In this document: in pieces, positions 45,823 through 55,009 of the stretch
Position numbering within the stretch: position 1 is the stretch's first letter
How the letters are laid out: the number at the start of each line of letters is the position of its first letter
DNA from: Amycolatopsis sp. 195334CR
Lineage (GTDB): Bacteria > Actinomycetota > Actinomycetes > Mycobacteriales > Pseudonocardiaceae
Length of the DNA: 64,000 bases
Direction: 5' to 3'
Assembly: GCF_017309385.1 (NCBI RefSeq)
Contig: NZ_JAFJMJ010000001.1
Span: forward strand, 3,162,001-3,226,000
The notes under the pieces: model-generated
Told to the model about the DNA's origin: nothing
The model's database searches: none
The model's input: only the letters and a program-made list of their open reading frames with translations
Translations under genes and position numbers: made by a program

Positions 45823-46545
45823 TTAGTCGCCTCGGCGGACTGGGCCGAGGAGTTGTTGTTCCTTCGGGGTGGTGACCAGGCGCAGGGGGCGCCACAGGTT
45901 GCGGCCCAGCGCCACCACCTGGTCATCCTTCAGGGTGGTCAGCTGCCGCATCATTTGCGGCGGCAGGTTCCAGATGCGCGCCGCGAGCTCCGCCTGGCCG
46001 ATCGGGAGACGCTGCATGAGCACCAGGTCAGCGGCGTTCGCCGTGGCTCCGGCCTGCGGGTGAAGGTACGGCAGCACGTAGACCGTCGTCTGCCACGGCG
46101 AACGCGGCGGGAACAGGTCCTGCGGGGTCGGGCCGCCGTCGGTGATCACCAGCAGCGGCGCGTCTTCCGAAGGCCGCGGAAGCTCGACCGGCGACAGACG
46201 TCGAATCTGCACCAGCGGCGACGGGCGGCCGTTCGGCTGGTTCCCGGCCGCCTTCGCGAGCAGCTGCCACGCCGTGGGACGACCGGTGGCGACCACGACC
46301 CACGCACCGACCGCCATCGCCCGCAGTGCGACCTGCCGGGCCAGGTAGAGGCCGCCCACCAGCACGATCCTGGTCGGCGTTGACCGAAGCGCCGAGATGG
46401 TCAGCGGCTCGTCCTTGAGACCGGAGCCCAGGACGATGCCGCCGCGGTCGCCGGACGGGCTGACCGCGTCCAGCATCGCGGGGTCCACCGAGAACTCGGG
46501 GGCCACGCCGATGTTCTGGCCGGCGTCGCGCATTCGCGTGCTCAT
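45823..46545 (-). CDS. ESX-locus hypothetical protein downstream of eccE
   Basis: 240-residue protein, start ATGA-overlapping the eccE stop. It has a soluble alpha/beta look: hydrophobic strand [20 protein letters not shown], then [20 protein letters not shown], and [14 protein letters not shown]. The C-terminal segment is helical ([16 protein letters not shown]). I know it only as a recurrent companion of eccE in Pseudonocardiales-type ESX loci; its role is undefined. No signal peptide. Confidence 0.75.
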   Translation of the reverse strand: MSTRMRDAGQNIGVAPEFSVDPAMLDAVSPSGDRGGIVLGSGLKDEPLTISALRSTPTRIVLVGGLYLARQVALRAMAVGAWVVVATGRPTAWQLLAKAAGNQPNGRPSPLVQIRRLSPVELPRPSEDAPLLVITDGGPTPQDLFPPRSPWQTTVYVLPYLHPQAGATANAADLVLMQRLPIGQAELAARIWNLPPQMMRQLTTLKDDQVVALGRNLWRPLRLVTTPKEQQLLGPVRRGD

Positions 46546-48125
46546 GCCGTGCCTCCCATCGGCATCGTGGCGGCCAGGCCGGACACCTGACGGCCGCGCA
46601 GCAGGGTGAGGTCGATGTTGAGGCGGTCGGAGATGGCCTTCATCCGGTCAGACGCGACATCCAACTCGCGCGGGTTTCGCGCGCTCAAGCGCACCACACC
46701 GCGGAGCCCGATCCTGCCTTCGTCCGCAGAAGGCGAGATGGACATGGCGATCGTCGAGGACAGGGCGCGCACGCTGCTGAGCGCGTTCAGGGTGCCGGTG
46801 ATCTTGCCCTTCGGCCACCCGCTGATCGCGTAGCTCGCATGGCCTATGCCCGCAGAAGTCACGCTGTCCTTGCGCTCTTGGAGGCCGACGCGGGTGCCTG
46901 AGCCGGCGACCGAGGTCAATTCTGCGGCCGAAAGCCCGGCGCGGAGCAGTTCGTCCGGGTCCAGGGGGCGGGTGGGGACGCCTTGCGACTCGAGAGCGTT
47001 CCTAACCCGCGAAAGTGCGCCGATCAAGGCGCGGTGCGCGCCCACGACGCCGCCACCACGTTCCCGCACGGCCGTCGGGCAGCGCCGCGGGTCCAGCCTG
47101 ATCGCCACCCACGTCGTCCGCCGGGCGGCCGCCTGCAGCGGGCCCAGCACCTCCATGTACGAGCTGAGCGCAGGCGAGTCCGACGGCAGCGCCGCACTAC
47201 CCGGGTAGCAGTGCCAGATCACCTGGATCGAGTCCAGCACCACACCGCGGTCCTCGAGACACGGCGCCAGGGCGGACAGCGGCAGGCTCGGCGCCCCGCC
47301 GGCCTGGCTGATCAGCGCAGGTGCCGGTTCGACCAGCAGCACCGCGGTCCACGTCCCGTCGTTCCAGGCGAGACCGACCTGCTGCCGTTCGTGGTCAACC
47401 CCGTGCGCTACCACCAGATCCGGCACGACCAGCCGCAGCAGGTTCACCCGCGGGTCGTCCGGACCGGTCACCGCGTCCTCGGCGGCCGCGATCGACTCGA
47501 TGCTGCTCGGCGGAGTGGGATTCGCCACTCGGCTGTGCGAGCGCATCGAATACCGCAGGCTGAGACCAACCCATTGGGTGAACCACTGCCCACCCCAGCG
47601 CAGGAAAGCGATCACCAGCGCGACGGCCGTCACACCGATGGAGACGTACAGCAGCTTCTCGTTGATCGCGAGCAACACGAGCCCGATTGCCAGGCCGACC
47701 TCGACCACGACCAGGTTCATCACCGGCAGCGGACCGAGGTTGATCCCCATCGCACGACGCCGGGCGGCACCGATCCGGACCGGAGCGGCGGGCGGCGGAC
47801 CACCAGCGGGACGCGGCGGCGGGCCGGGCGGCGGACCGCCACCGGGGCCACCAGGTCCACCCGGACCCCCGGGGCCTCCCGGGCCACCGGGACCGCGGGG
47901 CCCACCCGGGCCACCGGGACCACCAGGACCTCCCGGTCCACCAGGCCCACCGGGTCCGCCCGGTCCACCGGGAACTCGCGGTCCGGCGGGACCACCAGGT
48001 CCACCGGCAGGGCCCCCCGGACGCCTCGGCGGCGGGCCGGGCGGACGGCCGCCGGGCGGAGGTGGTGGCGAACCCGGAGGCGGCCCCGGAGGTCCAGGTG
48101 GACGTGGAGGAGTGGTGACCGACAT
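46542..48125 (-). CDS. eccE: type VII secretion protein EccE with collagen-like N-terminus
   Basis: 527-residue EccE, an ESX membrane-complex component. From ATG 48125 ([11 protein letters not shown]) the first about 125 residues are an almost pure Gly/Pro stretch (repeats of GGP). Two membrane helices follow ([20 protein letters not shown] and [17 protein letters not shown]), then the cytosolic EccE domain ([32 protein letters not shown]). Three dyad-like copies occur (46712, 46841, 46917). Divergent from eccB across a 154-nt gap. An upstream start at 48155 would add ten residues. Confidence 0.88.
   Translation of the reverse strand: MSVTTPPRPPGPPGPPPGSPPPPPGGRPPGPPPRRPGGPAGGPGGPAGPRVPGGPGGPGGPGGPGGPGGPGGPGGPRGPGGPGGPGGPGGPGGPGGGPPPGPPPRPAGGPPPAAPVRIGAARRRAMGINLGPLPVMNLVVVEVGLAIGLVLLAINEKLLYVSIGVTAVALVIAFLRWGGQWFTQWVGLSLRYSMRSHSRVANPTPPSSIESIAAAEDAVTGPDDPRVNLLRLVVPDLVVAHGVDHERQQVGLAWNDGTWTAVLLVEPAPALISQAGGAPSLPLSALAPCLEDRGVVLDSIQVIWHCYPGSAALPSDSPALSSYMEVLGPLQAAARRTTWVAIRLDPRRCPTAVRERGGGVVGAHRALIGALSRVRNALESQGVPTRPLDPDELLRAGLSAAELTSVAGSGTRVGLQERKDSVTSAGIGHASYAISGWPKGKITGTLNALSSVRALSSTIAMSISPSADEGRIGLRGVVRLSARNPRELDVASDRMKAISDRLNIDLTLLRGRQVSGLAATMPMGGTA
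46712..46735. repeat. dispersed dyad element in eccE (1)
   Basis: TCCTGCCTTCGTCCGCAGAA followed by GGCG, a diverged copy encoding SPSADEG on the minus strand. Confidence 0.5.
46841..46938. repeat. two diverged dyad copies in eccE
   Basis: GGCCTATGCCCGCAGAAGTC (46841-46860) and CAATTCTGCGGCCGAAAGCC (46918-46937), 77 bp apart, both within the EccE domain and both retaining the GCAGAAG or CTGCGG half-site. Confidence 0.5.
47760..48110 (-). repeat. GGP/CCG low-complexity tract in eccE
   Basis: Coding microsatellite-like tract of about 350 bp with iterated GGTCCNCCNGG-type units, giving the GGP repeats of EccE. The opposite strand reads as Gly-Pro-Pro repeats, but that frame is not a gene. Confidence 0.8.
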
Positions 48126-48234
48126 CCGCTCGTTCTCTTCCCCTCGTGCTTGCAACTGCGCCGGAAAGCCAGTCCGGAGTGTCGAACCCTAGCCGGAGTT
48201 GGTAGAAACCAACCACCAGCCGTCCCCGTGCGGC

Positions 48235-48240
48235 TATCCT
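48235..48240 (+). promoter_or_regulatory. possible eccB promoter -10
   Basis: TATCCT, 40 nt before the eccB start in the eccE-eccB divergent gap; the -35 position is not convincing. Confidence 0.3.
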
Positions 48241-48279
48241 GCGGAACCGTACCGCGAGTGGGAGAGCTGTAGGTCGAGA

Positions 48280-49944
48280 ATGCCGTCAACACCGACAACA
48301 AAGTCTCAGGTCCAGGCATATCAGTTCGTGCTGCGCAGGATGCAGTCCGCGTTGGTCCGCAAGGACGCCGTCATGCTCCACGACCCCATGCGGACGCACT
48401 CGCGTGCCACGATCGTGGGCGTCGTGCTGGCTGTGATCGGCATGCTCGGGTTCATCATCTTCGGCTTCATCAAGCCGGCGCCGAAGCCACCTTCTGCGGG
48501 CATAGTCATCGGCGAGCAGTCCGGTCAGATCTACGTCAAGACCGAGAACCCGACCAAGCTGATCCCCACCTTCAACCTCGCCTCCGCGCGGCTGATGCTG
48601 CTCGGTCAGCAACAGCAGGCGCCGGCGGACGGGCAGCAGGCCGGTCAGCAGCAAGGCTCCGCGCCCAAGCTCGTCGAGCCCGCGGTGGTGCCGGACGAGC
48701 AACTGAAGGACATCCCCCGCGGTCGGCAGCAGGGCATCATCAACGCGCCTCAACTTCTGCCGAATAAAGACCAGCGCATCTCCGACAACTGGGCGGTGTG
48801 CGACTTCCTCCGCATCGACCCGAACCAGCCGGAGAACGTGGGTCTGCAGCAGGCTTCCCGCGAAACCAGCGTGCTCGCCGGCGTCTCGAACCTCGGCACC
48901 GACGGCATGGGCCGCGAACTCGGCGACCGCGAAGCCCTCCTCGTCACCGGCGACAACGCCGCCACCTACCTCGTCTACCGGCTCGCCAACCACGCGAACC
49001 AGCCGAACGCCAGCGTGGTGAAGGCCCGGCTCGCGCCGGGCAATATCGTCAAGGCGGCCCTGGGTGTGACGGTCAACGGCCGCAAGATCTCGACCGGTCT
49101 GCTCAACGCCATTCCCGAGGTCGACCAGCTGAACGAGCAGCGGGTGCAGAACGCGGGCGCGCCCACCAGCGGCTTCAACATCGACAGCCTGCCCATCGGC
49201 GCGGTGTTCAAGACGCAGCCGTCCGGCGCGCCGACCCAGTTCTGGGTGATCCACTCGACCGGCATCCAGGAGATCACCGAGGTGGCCGGCGACATCATCC
49301 GGACCACGAACACCTCGGTCCCGCAGAACAAGGAGGTTCGCACGGTGAACCTCGACCAGATCGCCAACGTCAAGCGGGTCCTCCCGGGCGCGCCCGAGGC
49401 GCTGAAGGTGGACACCTACCCGAAGCTGAAGCCGGAGATCCTGGACCCGATCAAGAGCGGCACGCCGGCGACCTGTCTCGGCTGGAAGACGCAGGGCGAC
49501 GGGGCCACCAAAGACGAGCGCACCGCGGTCTACGTCAGCAACGAGGTGCCCTTCCCGAAGGACGCCAACGGTGCGCGGCAGACGCCGGTCGCGGTCGGCC
49601 AGGCGACGCCGGACGGCATGAAGATCGACAACTTCTACATGCAGCCGGGCCGGGCCGCGGTGGTGCGGTCGGCGCAGTCGAAGGACTCGTTCACGTCGGG
49701 GCCGATCTCGCTGGTGTCCGACCTCGGGCTGCGGTACGGCGTGCCGGACCTGCCGACGGCGCAGGCGCTGTTCGGTCCTGACCCGCAGGCGCCGGCGCCG
49801 GAGAACATCCTCAAACTGCTCCCGGCGGCGGCTACGACGTTGAACGTGAACGATGCGAAGCGGACCTACGACTCGGTGCCGGTGGACCCGAACGCGGGCT
49901 CGTTCCCGAGCTCGGCTCCGCAGGCCGGCGGCGCGGGCGGCTGA
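48280..49944 (+). CDS. eccB: type VII secretion protein EccB
   Basis: 554-residue EccB, the periplasmic-facing ESX core protein. The cytosolic N-terminus is the family's MPSTPTTKSQVQAYQFVLRR, which fixes ATG 48280. A single membrane helix follows (about 45-67, VGVVLAVIGMLGFIIFGFI), then repeat domains around a central domain (VCDFLRIDPNQPENV; DLGLRYGVPD; LLPAAATTLNVNDAKRTYDS). Paired cysteines (VCDF and ATCLGW) probably form the conserved disulfide. A dyad variant at 48489 encodes PSAGIVIG. EspC/EspB-like genes follow. Confidence 0.95.
   Translation: MPSTPTTKSQVQAYQFVLRRMQSALVRKDAVMLHDPMRTHSRATIVGVVLAVIGMLGFIIFGFIKPAPKPPSAGIVIGEQSGQIYVKTENPTKLIPTFNLASARLMLLGQQQQAPADGQQAGQQQGSAPKLVEPAVVPDEQLKDIPRGRQQGIINAPQLLPNKDQRISDNWAVCDFLRIDPNQPENVGLQQASRETSVLAGVSNLGTDGMGRELGDREALLVTGDNAATYLVYRLANHANQPNASVVKARLAPGNIVKAALGVTVNGRKISTGLLNAIPEVDQLNEQRVQNAGAPTSGFNIDSLPIGAVFKTQPSGAPTQFWVIHSTGIQEITEVAGDIIRTTNTSVPQNKEVRTVNLDQIANVKRVLPGAPEALKVDTYPKLKPEILDPIKSGTPATCLGWKTQGDGATKDERTAVYVSNEVPFPKDANGARQTPVAVGQATPDGMKIDNFYMQPGRAAVVRSAQSKDSFTSGPISLVSDLGLRYGVPDLPTAQALFGPDPQAPAPENILKLLPAAATTLNVNDAKRTYDSVPVDPNAGSFPSSAPQAGGAGG
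48489..48510. repeat. dispersed dyad element in eccB
   Basis: ACCTTCTGCGGGCATAGTCA: left arm and centre intact, right arm diverged; in frame as PSAGIVI just after the membrane helix. Confidence 0.55.
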
Positions 49945-50010
49945 CGGAACCGTCGGCCGGGAACCGTCGTCACACCGCAGAAGTCGGCAAGCGAGTCCGG
50001 AGGTGTGGTT

Positions 50011-50325
50011 GTGTCGGGTTTCAAGGTCGATGCCGAGGTGGTCGCCGATTACGCGAGATCGGTGGAGGACGCCGCGGCGAACCTGGACACTGCGCACGGC
50101 GCGCTGACGGGCCAGGCGCTGGCCGGTGAGGACTTCGGCGTCCTGGGACGTGAGGCGGGGGCTGCGGACGCGTACGCGCGCGCCGCAGCCGCCCTACACG
50201 CACAACTCGCCGACGGCCGCGACGCCCTGCTTTCGGCCGCAGAAGCGTTGCGTGAGGTCGCGGGGCAACACGGCGGCGGCGAAGAAGAGGCGGTCTCCAC
50301 GCTCAAGAAGGCGGTGGAGTCCTGA
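50011..50325 (+). CDS. EspC-like ESX secretion-associated protein
   Basis: 104-residue, almost wholly helical protein (MSGFKVDAEVVADYARSVED...), resembling the EspC/DUF2580-type family of small ESX-associated proteins that pair with a larger PE/PPE- or EspB-like partner. GTG 50011 lies 7 nt after GGAGG (49999-50003); GTG 50005 is too close to that SD. Residues LLSAAEAL come from a dyad copy (50225). Its TGA overlaps the next ATG, so the pair is coupled. No signal peptide, as expected for ESX substrates. Confidence 0.78.
   Translation: MSGFKVDAEVVADYARSVEDAAANLDTAHGALTGQALAGEDFGVLGREAGAADAYARAAAALHAQLADGRDALLSAAEALREVAGQHGGGEEEAVSTLKKAVES
50225..50247. repeat. dispersed dyad element in EspC-like gene
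   Basis: GCCCTGCTTTCGGCCGCAGA followed by AGC, in frame as ALLSAAEA; the centre is expanded to four bases. Confidence 0.55.
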
Positions 50326-51566
50326 TGAGCACCCCGAACTCCGAGCCCGACGTCTTCCAGGGCCTGCGGGCCGCCACCGCCCCACCCGCCGCAGTCGCAG
50401 GCTTTAGCGGGCAAAAGCAGGATCCGGCTGGGGCGCCGGAGGTGCCACAGCGGCCCGTGGAGGCGCCGCCTGCACCGGCGGAGGCAGAAGGCAAGGGTGG
50501 GCACCTCGAGTTCCTCTCCGAGCTGTCGAAGCAGCTGGGCGTCACTGACATCGTCGAGGCGCATCTCGTGCCCGTCGTCGGTCAATGGACGGAAATGCGG
50601 GCAGAAGCAGAGCGCTGGCGTGCGGCGGCGGCTTCTGCGGGCGAAATCTCGAAGGAGCTCGCGGAGCCGCTCGGCAAGGTGGATGCGGGCTGGGAAGGCG
50701 AGAACGCGGACGCCTTCGTGGCGTACATGGGCAAGATCAACTCGGCCAGCGAGGCCGCGCAGGAGGCCATGACCACCATGGCCGACGCCCTCGACGACAC
50801 CGCCGACGCCATCGAGCGGATCACCGGCACGATGATCGACGTCGTGCTTGATGCCGCAGAAGTCGCCTCCGAGTCCGCGATGTTGCCGGTGGGCGGCACC
50901 GAGCGGGCGAGGAATCACCTCATCGACGTGCAGCAGTCCACACAGGCCCTCCACGATTCTGTGCGGGACGTGCTCGAAGAATTCGCCCGTCTGTGTGACG
51001 GCGTCGAGGGCAAGGACGCCGAAGCGCGCAGCGTCGCGATGGAGAGCCAGTTCCCCGGCGAGAAGTTCGCGTTGAAGGACGCCCCGGCCGAGCCCGCAGC
51101 GGCGGTGGCGGCGCCCGGTGGGCCCGCGGCGACTGCTGAGAAGACGGACGCGCCCGCGGAAAAGGCGGCCGCGCCGCCCAGCGGTAGTGGAGGCGGTAGC
51201 GGCAACGAGAACGCCGCCAGCGGCGGTGCCGGGGCGCTCGGCGCGGACACCGCTGTGCCGTCGGCGCCGTCGCCAGGCAACCAGGTGTCCGCGGGAGCGC
51301 CGCCGGCCGCCGAGCCGGTGGCAGCGAACCCCGGTGCTACTGCGTCGAGGGGTGCTGCGGCGACCACCGGGTCCCCGATGATGGGCGGCATGATGCCCAT
51401 GGGGATGGGTGGCATGGGAGGCGGCGGCCAGGGGGGTAATCAGGAGCACCGGGTGAAGACCCGGGCGACCACCGACCCCGCGGACCTGTTCGGCAAGCCG
51501 GAGCAGGTCGCGCCCCCGGTCCTCGGCGAAGACCCAGTCCGGAAGTCCCCCGACAAAGGCACCTGA
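50325..51566 (+). CDS. EspB/PPE-like WXG100-superfamily ESX substrate
   Basis: 413-residue protein. Pro/Ala-rich leader (1-55), then a helical WXG100-like domain (about 58-240): LSELSKQLGVTDIVEAHL, AGWEGENADAFVAYM carrying the WxG turn, and ESAMLPVGGTERARNHLIDV. A long Ala/Gly/Pro/Ser-rich region follows, then a Met/Gly patch (MMGGMMPMGMGGMGGGG) and the tail TTDPADLFGKPEQVAPPVLG, recurrent in actinomycete ESX substrates. Coupled to the EspC-like gene by TGATG. Dyad copies at 50397, 50593 and 50630. Probably secreted with its small partner. Confidence 0.8.
   Translation: MSTPNSEPDVFQGLRAATAPPAAVAGFSGQKQDPAGAPEVPQRPVEAPPAPAEAEGKGGHLEFLSELSKQLGVTDIVEAHLVPVVGQWTEMRAEAERWRAAAASAGEISKELAEPLGKVDAGWEGENADAFVAYMGKINSASEAAQEAMTTMADALDDTADAIERITGTMIDVVLDAAEVASESAMLPVGGTERARNHLIDVQQSTQALHDSVRDVLEEFARLCDGVEGKDAEARSVAMESQFPGEKFALKDAPAEPAAAVAAPGGPAATAEKTDAPAEKAAAPPSGSGGGSGNENAASGGAGALGADTAVPSAPSPGNQVSAGAPPAAEPVAANPGATASRGAAATTGSPMMGGMMPMGMGGMGGGGQGGNQEHRVKTRATTDPADLFGKPEQVAPPVLGEDPVRKSPDKGT
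50397..50424. repeat. dispersed dyad element in EspB-like gene (1)
   Basis: GCAGGCTTTAGC, GG, GCAAAAGCAGGATC, in frame as AGFSGQKQD, the third reading frame of the element. Confidence 0.75.
50593..50650. repeat. two dyad half-copies in EspB-like gene
   Basis: AAATGCGGGCAGAAGCAGAG (50593-50612) and GCGGCTTCTGCGGGCGAAAT (50628-50647), 35 bp apart. They encode MRAEAE and ASAGEIS and look like right- and left-arm variants of the element. Confidence 0.55.
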
Positions 51567-51636
51567 CGCTTCTGCGGGCAAAAGCAGGCTCGCCCGGGCT
51601 GGGTGACCTGCTTTTGCCTGCAGAAGCAGGTCACCC
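51566..51636. terminator. bidirectional dyad terminator between EspB-like gene and mycP
   Basis: Two dyad copies in the convergent gap: ACGCTTCTGC, GG, GCAAAAGCAGGC (51566-51589), then 17-nt arms GGGTGACCTGCTTTTGC (51601-51617) and GCAGAAGCAGGTCACCC (51620-51636) with one mismatch around CT. It sits exactly between the two stop codons. Confidence 0.75.
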
Positions 51637-51643
51637 GGGGGCG

Positions 51644-53323
51644 TTAGGCGGGTTTGTTGGGGGTGGCGGGGCGGTTGCGGCGCACGGTGTGCACCACGAA
51701 CAGGGTGATCAGCAGGGCCACCACGCCGCCGGCGGCGCCGGAGAGGGCCACGATCATCGGCGCCTGGTCACCGTCGTTTGCGGGCGGAAGGTCCGACGGG
51801 AGGGCGACGGGGACGGGGAGTTTCTGCTCCAGCGGGGTCGACAAAGCGATCTTGTCCTCGCCCGGGATGACCGCGGTGAGCGCCGCCATCGGGTTGATCA
51901 CGCCGTAGCCGACGAACTGGTCGCGCCCGGTGCGCGAGCCCGGGTGCTGCGCGGTCGTGGTGATCCGGTTCATCACCTGCCGCGCGTTGAGGTTCGGGAA
52001 CTTCGCCCTGATCAGCGTCGCCAGCCCGGCCACGTAGGGCGACGCGAAACTCGTCCCCTGGATCGGCAGGACCTGCTCGCCTTCCACGGTCTGGTTCGCG
52101 AAGTCGCCCATCCGCGCGTTCTTCGACGGGTCCAGCGAGATGATCTGCGTCCCCGGCGCGGCCACGGTCACCCACGGCCCGTTCACGCTGAACGGCGCCA
52201 CGCCGCCGGTCTCGTCGATCGCCGCCACCGAGATCACGTCGTCGGTGAACCACGGCGGGCTGACGATGTTGATCGGCTTGCTCGGGTCGGGCTGGTTGTT
52301 CTGCTTGCACGCCTCGGAGGTGTTGCCCGCCGCGGCGACCACCACGATGTCCTTGTTCACCGCGTACCGGACCGCCGCCTGCAGCGCCTGCTCCTCCGGC
52401 GTGATTCCGCCGCCAGAAGCAGGTCGGCAGTTGTCGACGGACATGTTGATGACGCGGACGCCGGCGGTGTCGGCGGCGGTGCGGACCGCCTGGGCCAGCG
52501 TGGTCAGGTTCCCGGCGCCCTGCCCACCCTGCTGACGGCCCTGGTTCCCCTGGCCGGGCACGGTGTCCGAGGCGGAGGCACCGGCGGTGCCGCTCGACTC
52601 GGCGGGCTCTTCGGTGCCGGACTCCTCACCCGCGCCGCCCGACGGCGGCGGCTGCGAACCGGACGGCTGGCCGGACTCGCCGCTCGGCGGAGCCGCCGGT
52701 GGGGGCTCCGGCTTGTCGTCGACCTGGTAGTTCTGGCTCGACTGCCGGATGGAGACGATCTGCGCGTCGGGGGCGACCCCCATGAACCCGATGTCGTCCT
52801 GCTTGCGGGCGCCGATGATGCCCGCGACCTCGGTGCCGTGGCCGTCGCAGTCCTCCAGGCCGCGGCCCTCGGTGTTGACGTAGTCCCCGCCGGACTGCAC
52901 CGGCTGGCCGAACGCCGGGTGCTCGGTCACGCCGGTGTCGATCACCGCGACCCGGATGATCTCCCCGGTCGGCGTCATGCCGACGTGCCCGTTGGTCGCC
53001 GCCCGCATGTGGTCGTGGACCTTGTCGAGTTGCAGGTACTTCTGCGCCCAGGGGATGTCGGGCAGCGGGATGTTGTTGTCCAGGTCGCGGGTGACGCACT
53101 GGATCTTCTTGACGTAGTTCTTGTCCGGCTTGTTCGTCGCGGACGGAAGCTTGCCCAGGTCCACCGGCGGTGGGACCAGCGGCGCCGTGCCCGGTGGAGT
53201 GCCAGGGGGCGGCGTCCCCTGCTGCGCACTCGCGGTCAGCGGGCTCAGGCCGGGGGCCAGGACCGCGACGGTGGCGGTGAGCAGCACCGTCGCCAGCCGG
53301 GACGGTGTTCCGAACGAACGCAC
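51644..53323 (-). CDS. mycP: mycosin, ESX-associated subtilisin-like protease
   Basis: 559-residue membrane-anchored serine protease required by ESX systems. Signal peptide (about 1-33, ending ASA), Pro-rich linker, catalytic Asp129 (RVAVIDTGV), His162 (DGHGTEVAG), oxyanion Asn334 (AAAGN) and Ser425 (GTSFASP). A C-terminal membrane helix (about 525-550) and a basic tail follow. A Gly/Ser/Pro-rich insertion of about 75 residues (200-275) interrupts the catalytic domain, longer than in typical mycosins as I know them. GTG start after GGGGAAGAA. It follows eccD by 23 nt on the minus strand. Confidence 0.95.
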   Translation of the reverse strand: MRSFGTPSRLATVLLTATVAVLAPGLSPLTASAQQGTPPPGTPPGTAPLVPPPVDLGKLPSATNKPDKNYVKKIQCVTRDLDNNIPLPDIPWAQKYLQLDKVHDHMRAATNGHVGMTPTGEIIRVAVIDTGVTEHPAFGQPVQSGGDYVNTEGRGLEDCDGHGTEVAGIIGARKQDDIGFMGVAPDAQIVSIRQSSQNYQVDDKPEPPPAAPPSGESGQPSGSQPPPSGGAGEESGTEEPAESSGTAGASASDTVPGQGNQGRQQGGQGAGNLTTLAQAVRTAADTAGVRVINMSVDNCRPASGGGITPEEQALQAAVRYAVNKDIVVVAAAGNTSEACKQNNQPDPSKPINIVSPPWFTDDVISVAAIDETGGVAPFSVNGPWVTVAAPGTQIISLDPSKNARMGDFANQTVEGEQVLPIQGTSFASPYVAGLATLIRAKFPNLNARQVMNRITTTAQHPGSRTGRDQFVGYGVINPMAALTAVIPGEDKIALSTPLEQKLPVPVALPSDLPPANDGDQAPMIVALSGAAGGVVALLITLFVVHTVRRNRPATPNKPA

Positions 53324-53346
53324 TTCTTCCCCCTAAAGGTTCCCGC

Positions 53347-54744
53347 TCAGCGCGGGAAGTCGATGTGGCGCAGCGTCGAGTACAGGTCCATCACCGCGAG
53401 CGCGAGCGGCAGCACCGTCGCGATGCAGATCGCTTCGATGATTTCGACCGTGCGGCGAAGCGGCGGTGAGAAGCGCTGTCCGGGGAAGATCACCCCGACC
53501 ACCAGCGCACCAGCCGCGACCAGCACCAGGGTGCCCGCCACGAACATCAGCCTGCCCATGCCGTCTTCGGTCCAGAGCCAGCCCAACAGGATTCCGCCCG
53601 CAGAAGCTATGCCGGTGGCGAGCAGGGCGACGGCCTGGCTGCCGTTGGCGTATGCCCTTCCCCGCAGAAGCAGCACGAGGGTGGCGACCACGGCCATGAT
53701 CACGCCGAAGATGCTCGGCGAGGTGGCGGTGATGATCGAGGCCAGCGCCGCGGTAGCACCGCAGCCGATCAGCAGGCCGGTCATGTAGTTGTGCGCGACG
53801 GCGGTGCGGCGCTCGATGGCCGTGTAGTCGGGGAAGCCCGAGTCCTCCTTCAGCTCCTCCGCGCTGCCCGGCACGTGCGGCAGCGGCAGTTTCGCCAACT
53901 GGAGTGTGATCCTCGGCAACATCGAGATGAAGGCCAGCGACACCGCGGCGGTGCCGGCGGCGATGCCCGGCATCGGGTGCGCGACGAAGGTGGCGACCAG
54001 GAAGGCGATCGACCACAGCGCGGCGGCCGTGGCCGCGGCGATGAAGGTGGTGATCCCGGCACCGATAACCATGATCGCCACCGACGCGACGATGAGCACC
54101 AGCGCCGACGCGAGCAGCAGGTTCGCCCGGATCCCCAGCCCGGGCACGATGTAGAAACCGCTGACGAAGGCGAGTGGCAGGCCACCGGCCGCGGCGATCA
54201 GCACACCGGTCGACTCCGCCTGGTACGCCTTGACCAGCGTGGCCCCGAGCGCGATGCAGGCGATCGACCCGACGCCACCCGCGATGGCGGAGGCGAGCGC
54301 GCTCCCGCCGAACAAGCTTCCGCCCGCAAAAAGCGCCACGGCCGCGAAGAACAGGGCGAGGCCGCCGGCGATGTGGCCGATGCGCTGGGCGGTCTCCTTG
54401 GTCCACGGCCGGAAGCTGTCCGGGTCGGACTCCGCGATCGCGTCCACCACGTCGTCGTACAGCGGCGGCGGCGGGTTCTCGTTGCGCTTGCGCAGCTGCA
54501 GCAGCTCACCGTCGATCACGCCGAGCGACGCGAGCGTCCGGCTCGGGTCCAGCGGGGCGTCACCCAGCTTGGCCAGCGCCCAGCCACCGTGGCGCGCACC
54601 GCCGTCGGGGGTGGTCTCCTTGGCCATGTCGAGCAGCATCGGCAGCAGATCGGCCACCGCGACGTCGGCCGGTAGGGCCACGTCGATGCGGGTGCGCGGC
54701 GCGACCACCGTCACCCTGCTGAATACCGTCGTGCCCGTCGCCAC
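53347..54744 (-). CDS. eccD: type VII secretion membrane protein EccD
   Basis: 465-residue EccD, forming the ESX membrane pore scaffold. The ubiquitin-like cytosolic domain comes first (MATGTTVFSRVTVVAPRTRI; LASLGVIDGELLQLRKRNEN), then about eleven hydrophobic helices starting at GHIAGGLALFFAAVALFAGG. GTG 54744 gives the family N-terminus; the frame is open upstream but unconserved. Three dyad copies fall in membrane-helix codons (53590, 53653, 54313). Divergent from eccC over 265 nt and upstream of mycP. Confidence 0.94.
   Translation of the reverse strand: MATGTTVFSRVTVVAPRTRIDVALPADVAVADLLPMLLDMAKETTPDGGARHGGWALAKLGDAPLDPSRTLASLGVIDGELLQLRKRNENPPPPLYDDVVDAIAESDPDSFRPWTKETAQRIGHIAGGLALFFAAVALFAGGSLFGGSALASAIAGGVGSIACIALGATLVKAYQAESTGVLIAAAGGLPLAFVSGFYIVPGLGIRANLLLASALVLIVASVAIMVIGAGITTFIAAATAAALWSIAFLVATFVAHPMPGIAAGTAAVSLAFISMLPRITLQLAKLPLPHVPGSAEELKEDSGFPDYTAIERRTAVAHNYMTGLLIGCGATAALASIITATSPSIFGVIMAVVATLVLLLRGRAYANGSQAVALLATGIASAGGILLGWLWTEDGMGRLMFVAGTLVLVAAGALVVGVIFPGQRFSPPLRRTVEIIEAICIATVLPLALAVMDLYSTLRHIDFPR
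53590..53672. repeat. two dyad copies in eccD
   Basis: GATTCCGCCCGCAGAAGCTA (53590-53609) and TATGCCCTTCCCCGCAGAAG (53651-53670), 60 bp apart. On the coding strand they read ASAGGILLG and LLLRGRAYA. Confidence 0.6.
54313..54332. repeat. dyad copy in eccD
   Basis: AAGCTTCCGCCCGCAAAAAG, coding-strand peptide LFAGGSLF within a transmembrane loop. Confidence 0.5.
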
Positions 54745-55009
54745 TGGATGCCCCCTGCCTAGAGAGAATGCTGCGGGCAACTTATACCCAACGCCCGCGT
54801 CACCGTCTTCGCCCGCCCGTGGCCGAACGGATCGGCCCGGTCGGCGAGCGGCTCTAGTATTAACGCACTTCCGGTGGTCGTGGGGGTACTTCGCACGATC
54901 CCGGCCAGGTTGGGCGGTCTTCACCCGGAGGACCGTCCGGTTCGCTACCGTGTGGACCGGCCGTGTCTGCCTCGCGGCCGGAATCGCCGAGTTGAAGAGG
55001 GGTCCTTCG
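54745..55009. promoter_or_regulatory. eccD-eccC divergent regulatory region
   Basis: 265-nt gap holding both promoters. A -10-like TAGTAT on the plus strand (54855-54860) and TATAAG on the minus strand (54782-54787) are the only candidates; neither has a good -35. No gene or dyad repeat seen. Confidence 0.35.

Noticed and set aside
47500..48192. Plus-strand frame with Gly-Pro-Pro collagen-like repeats
   Set aside because: It is the complement of the eccE GGP tract; the eccE frame continues into a recognisable EccE domain, this one does not.
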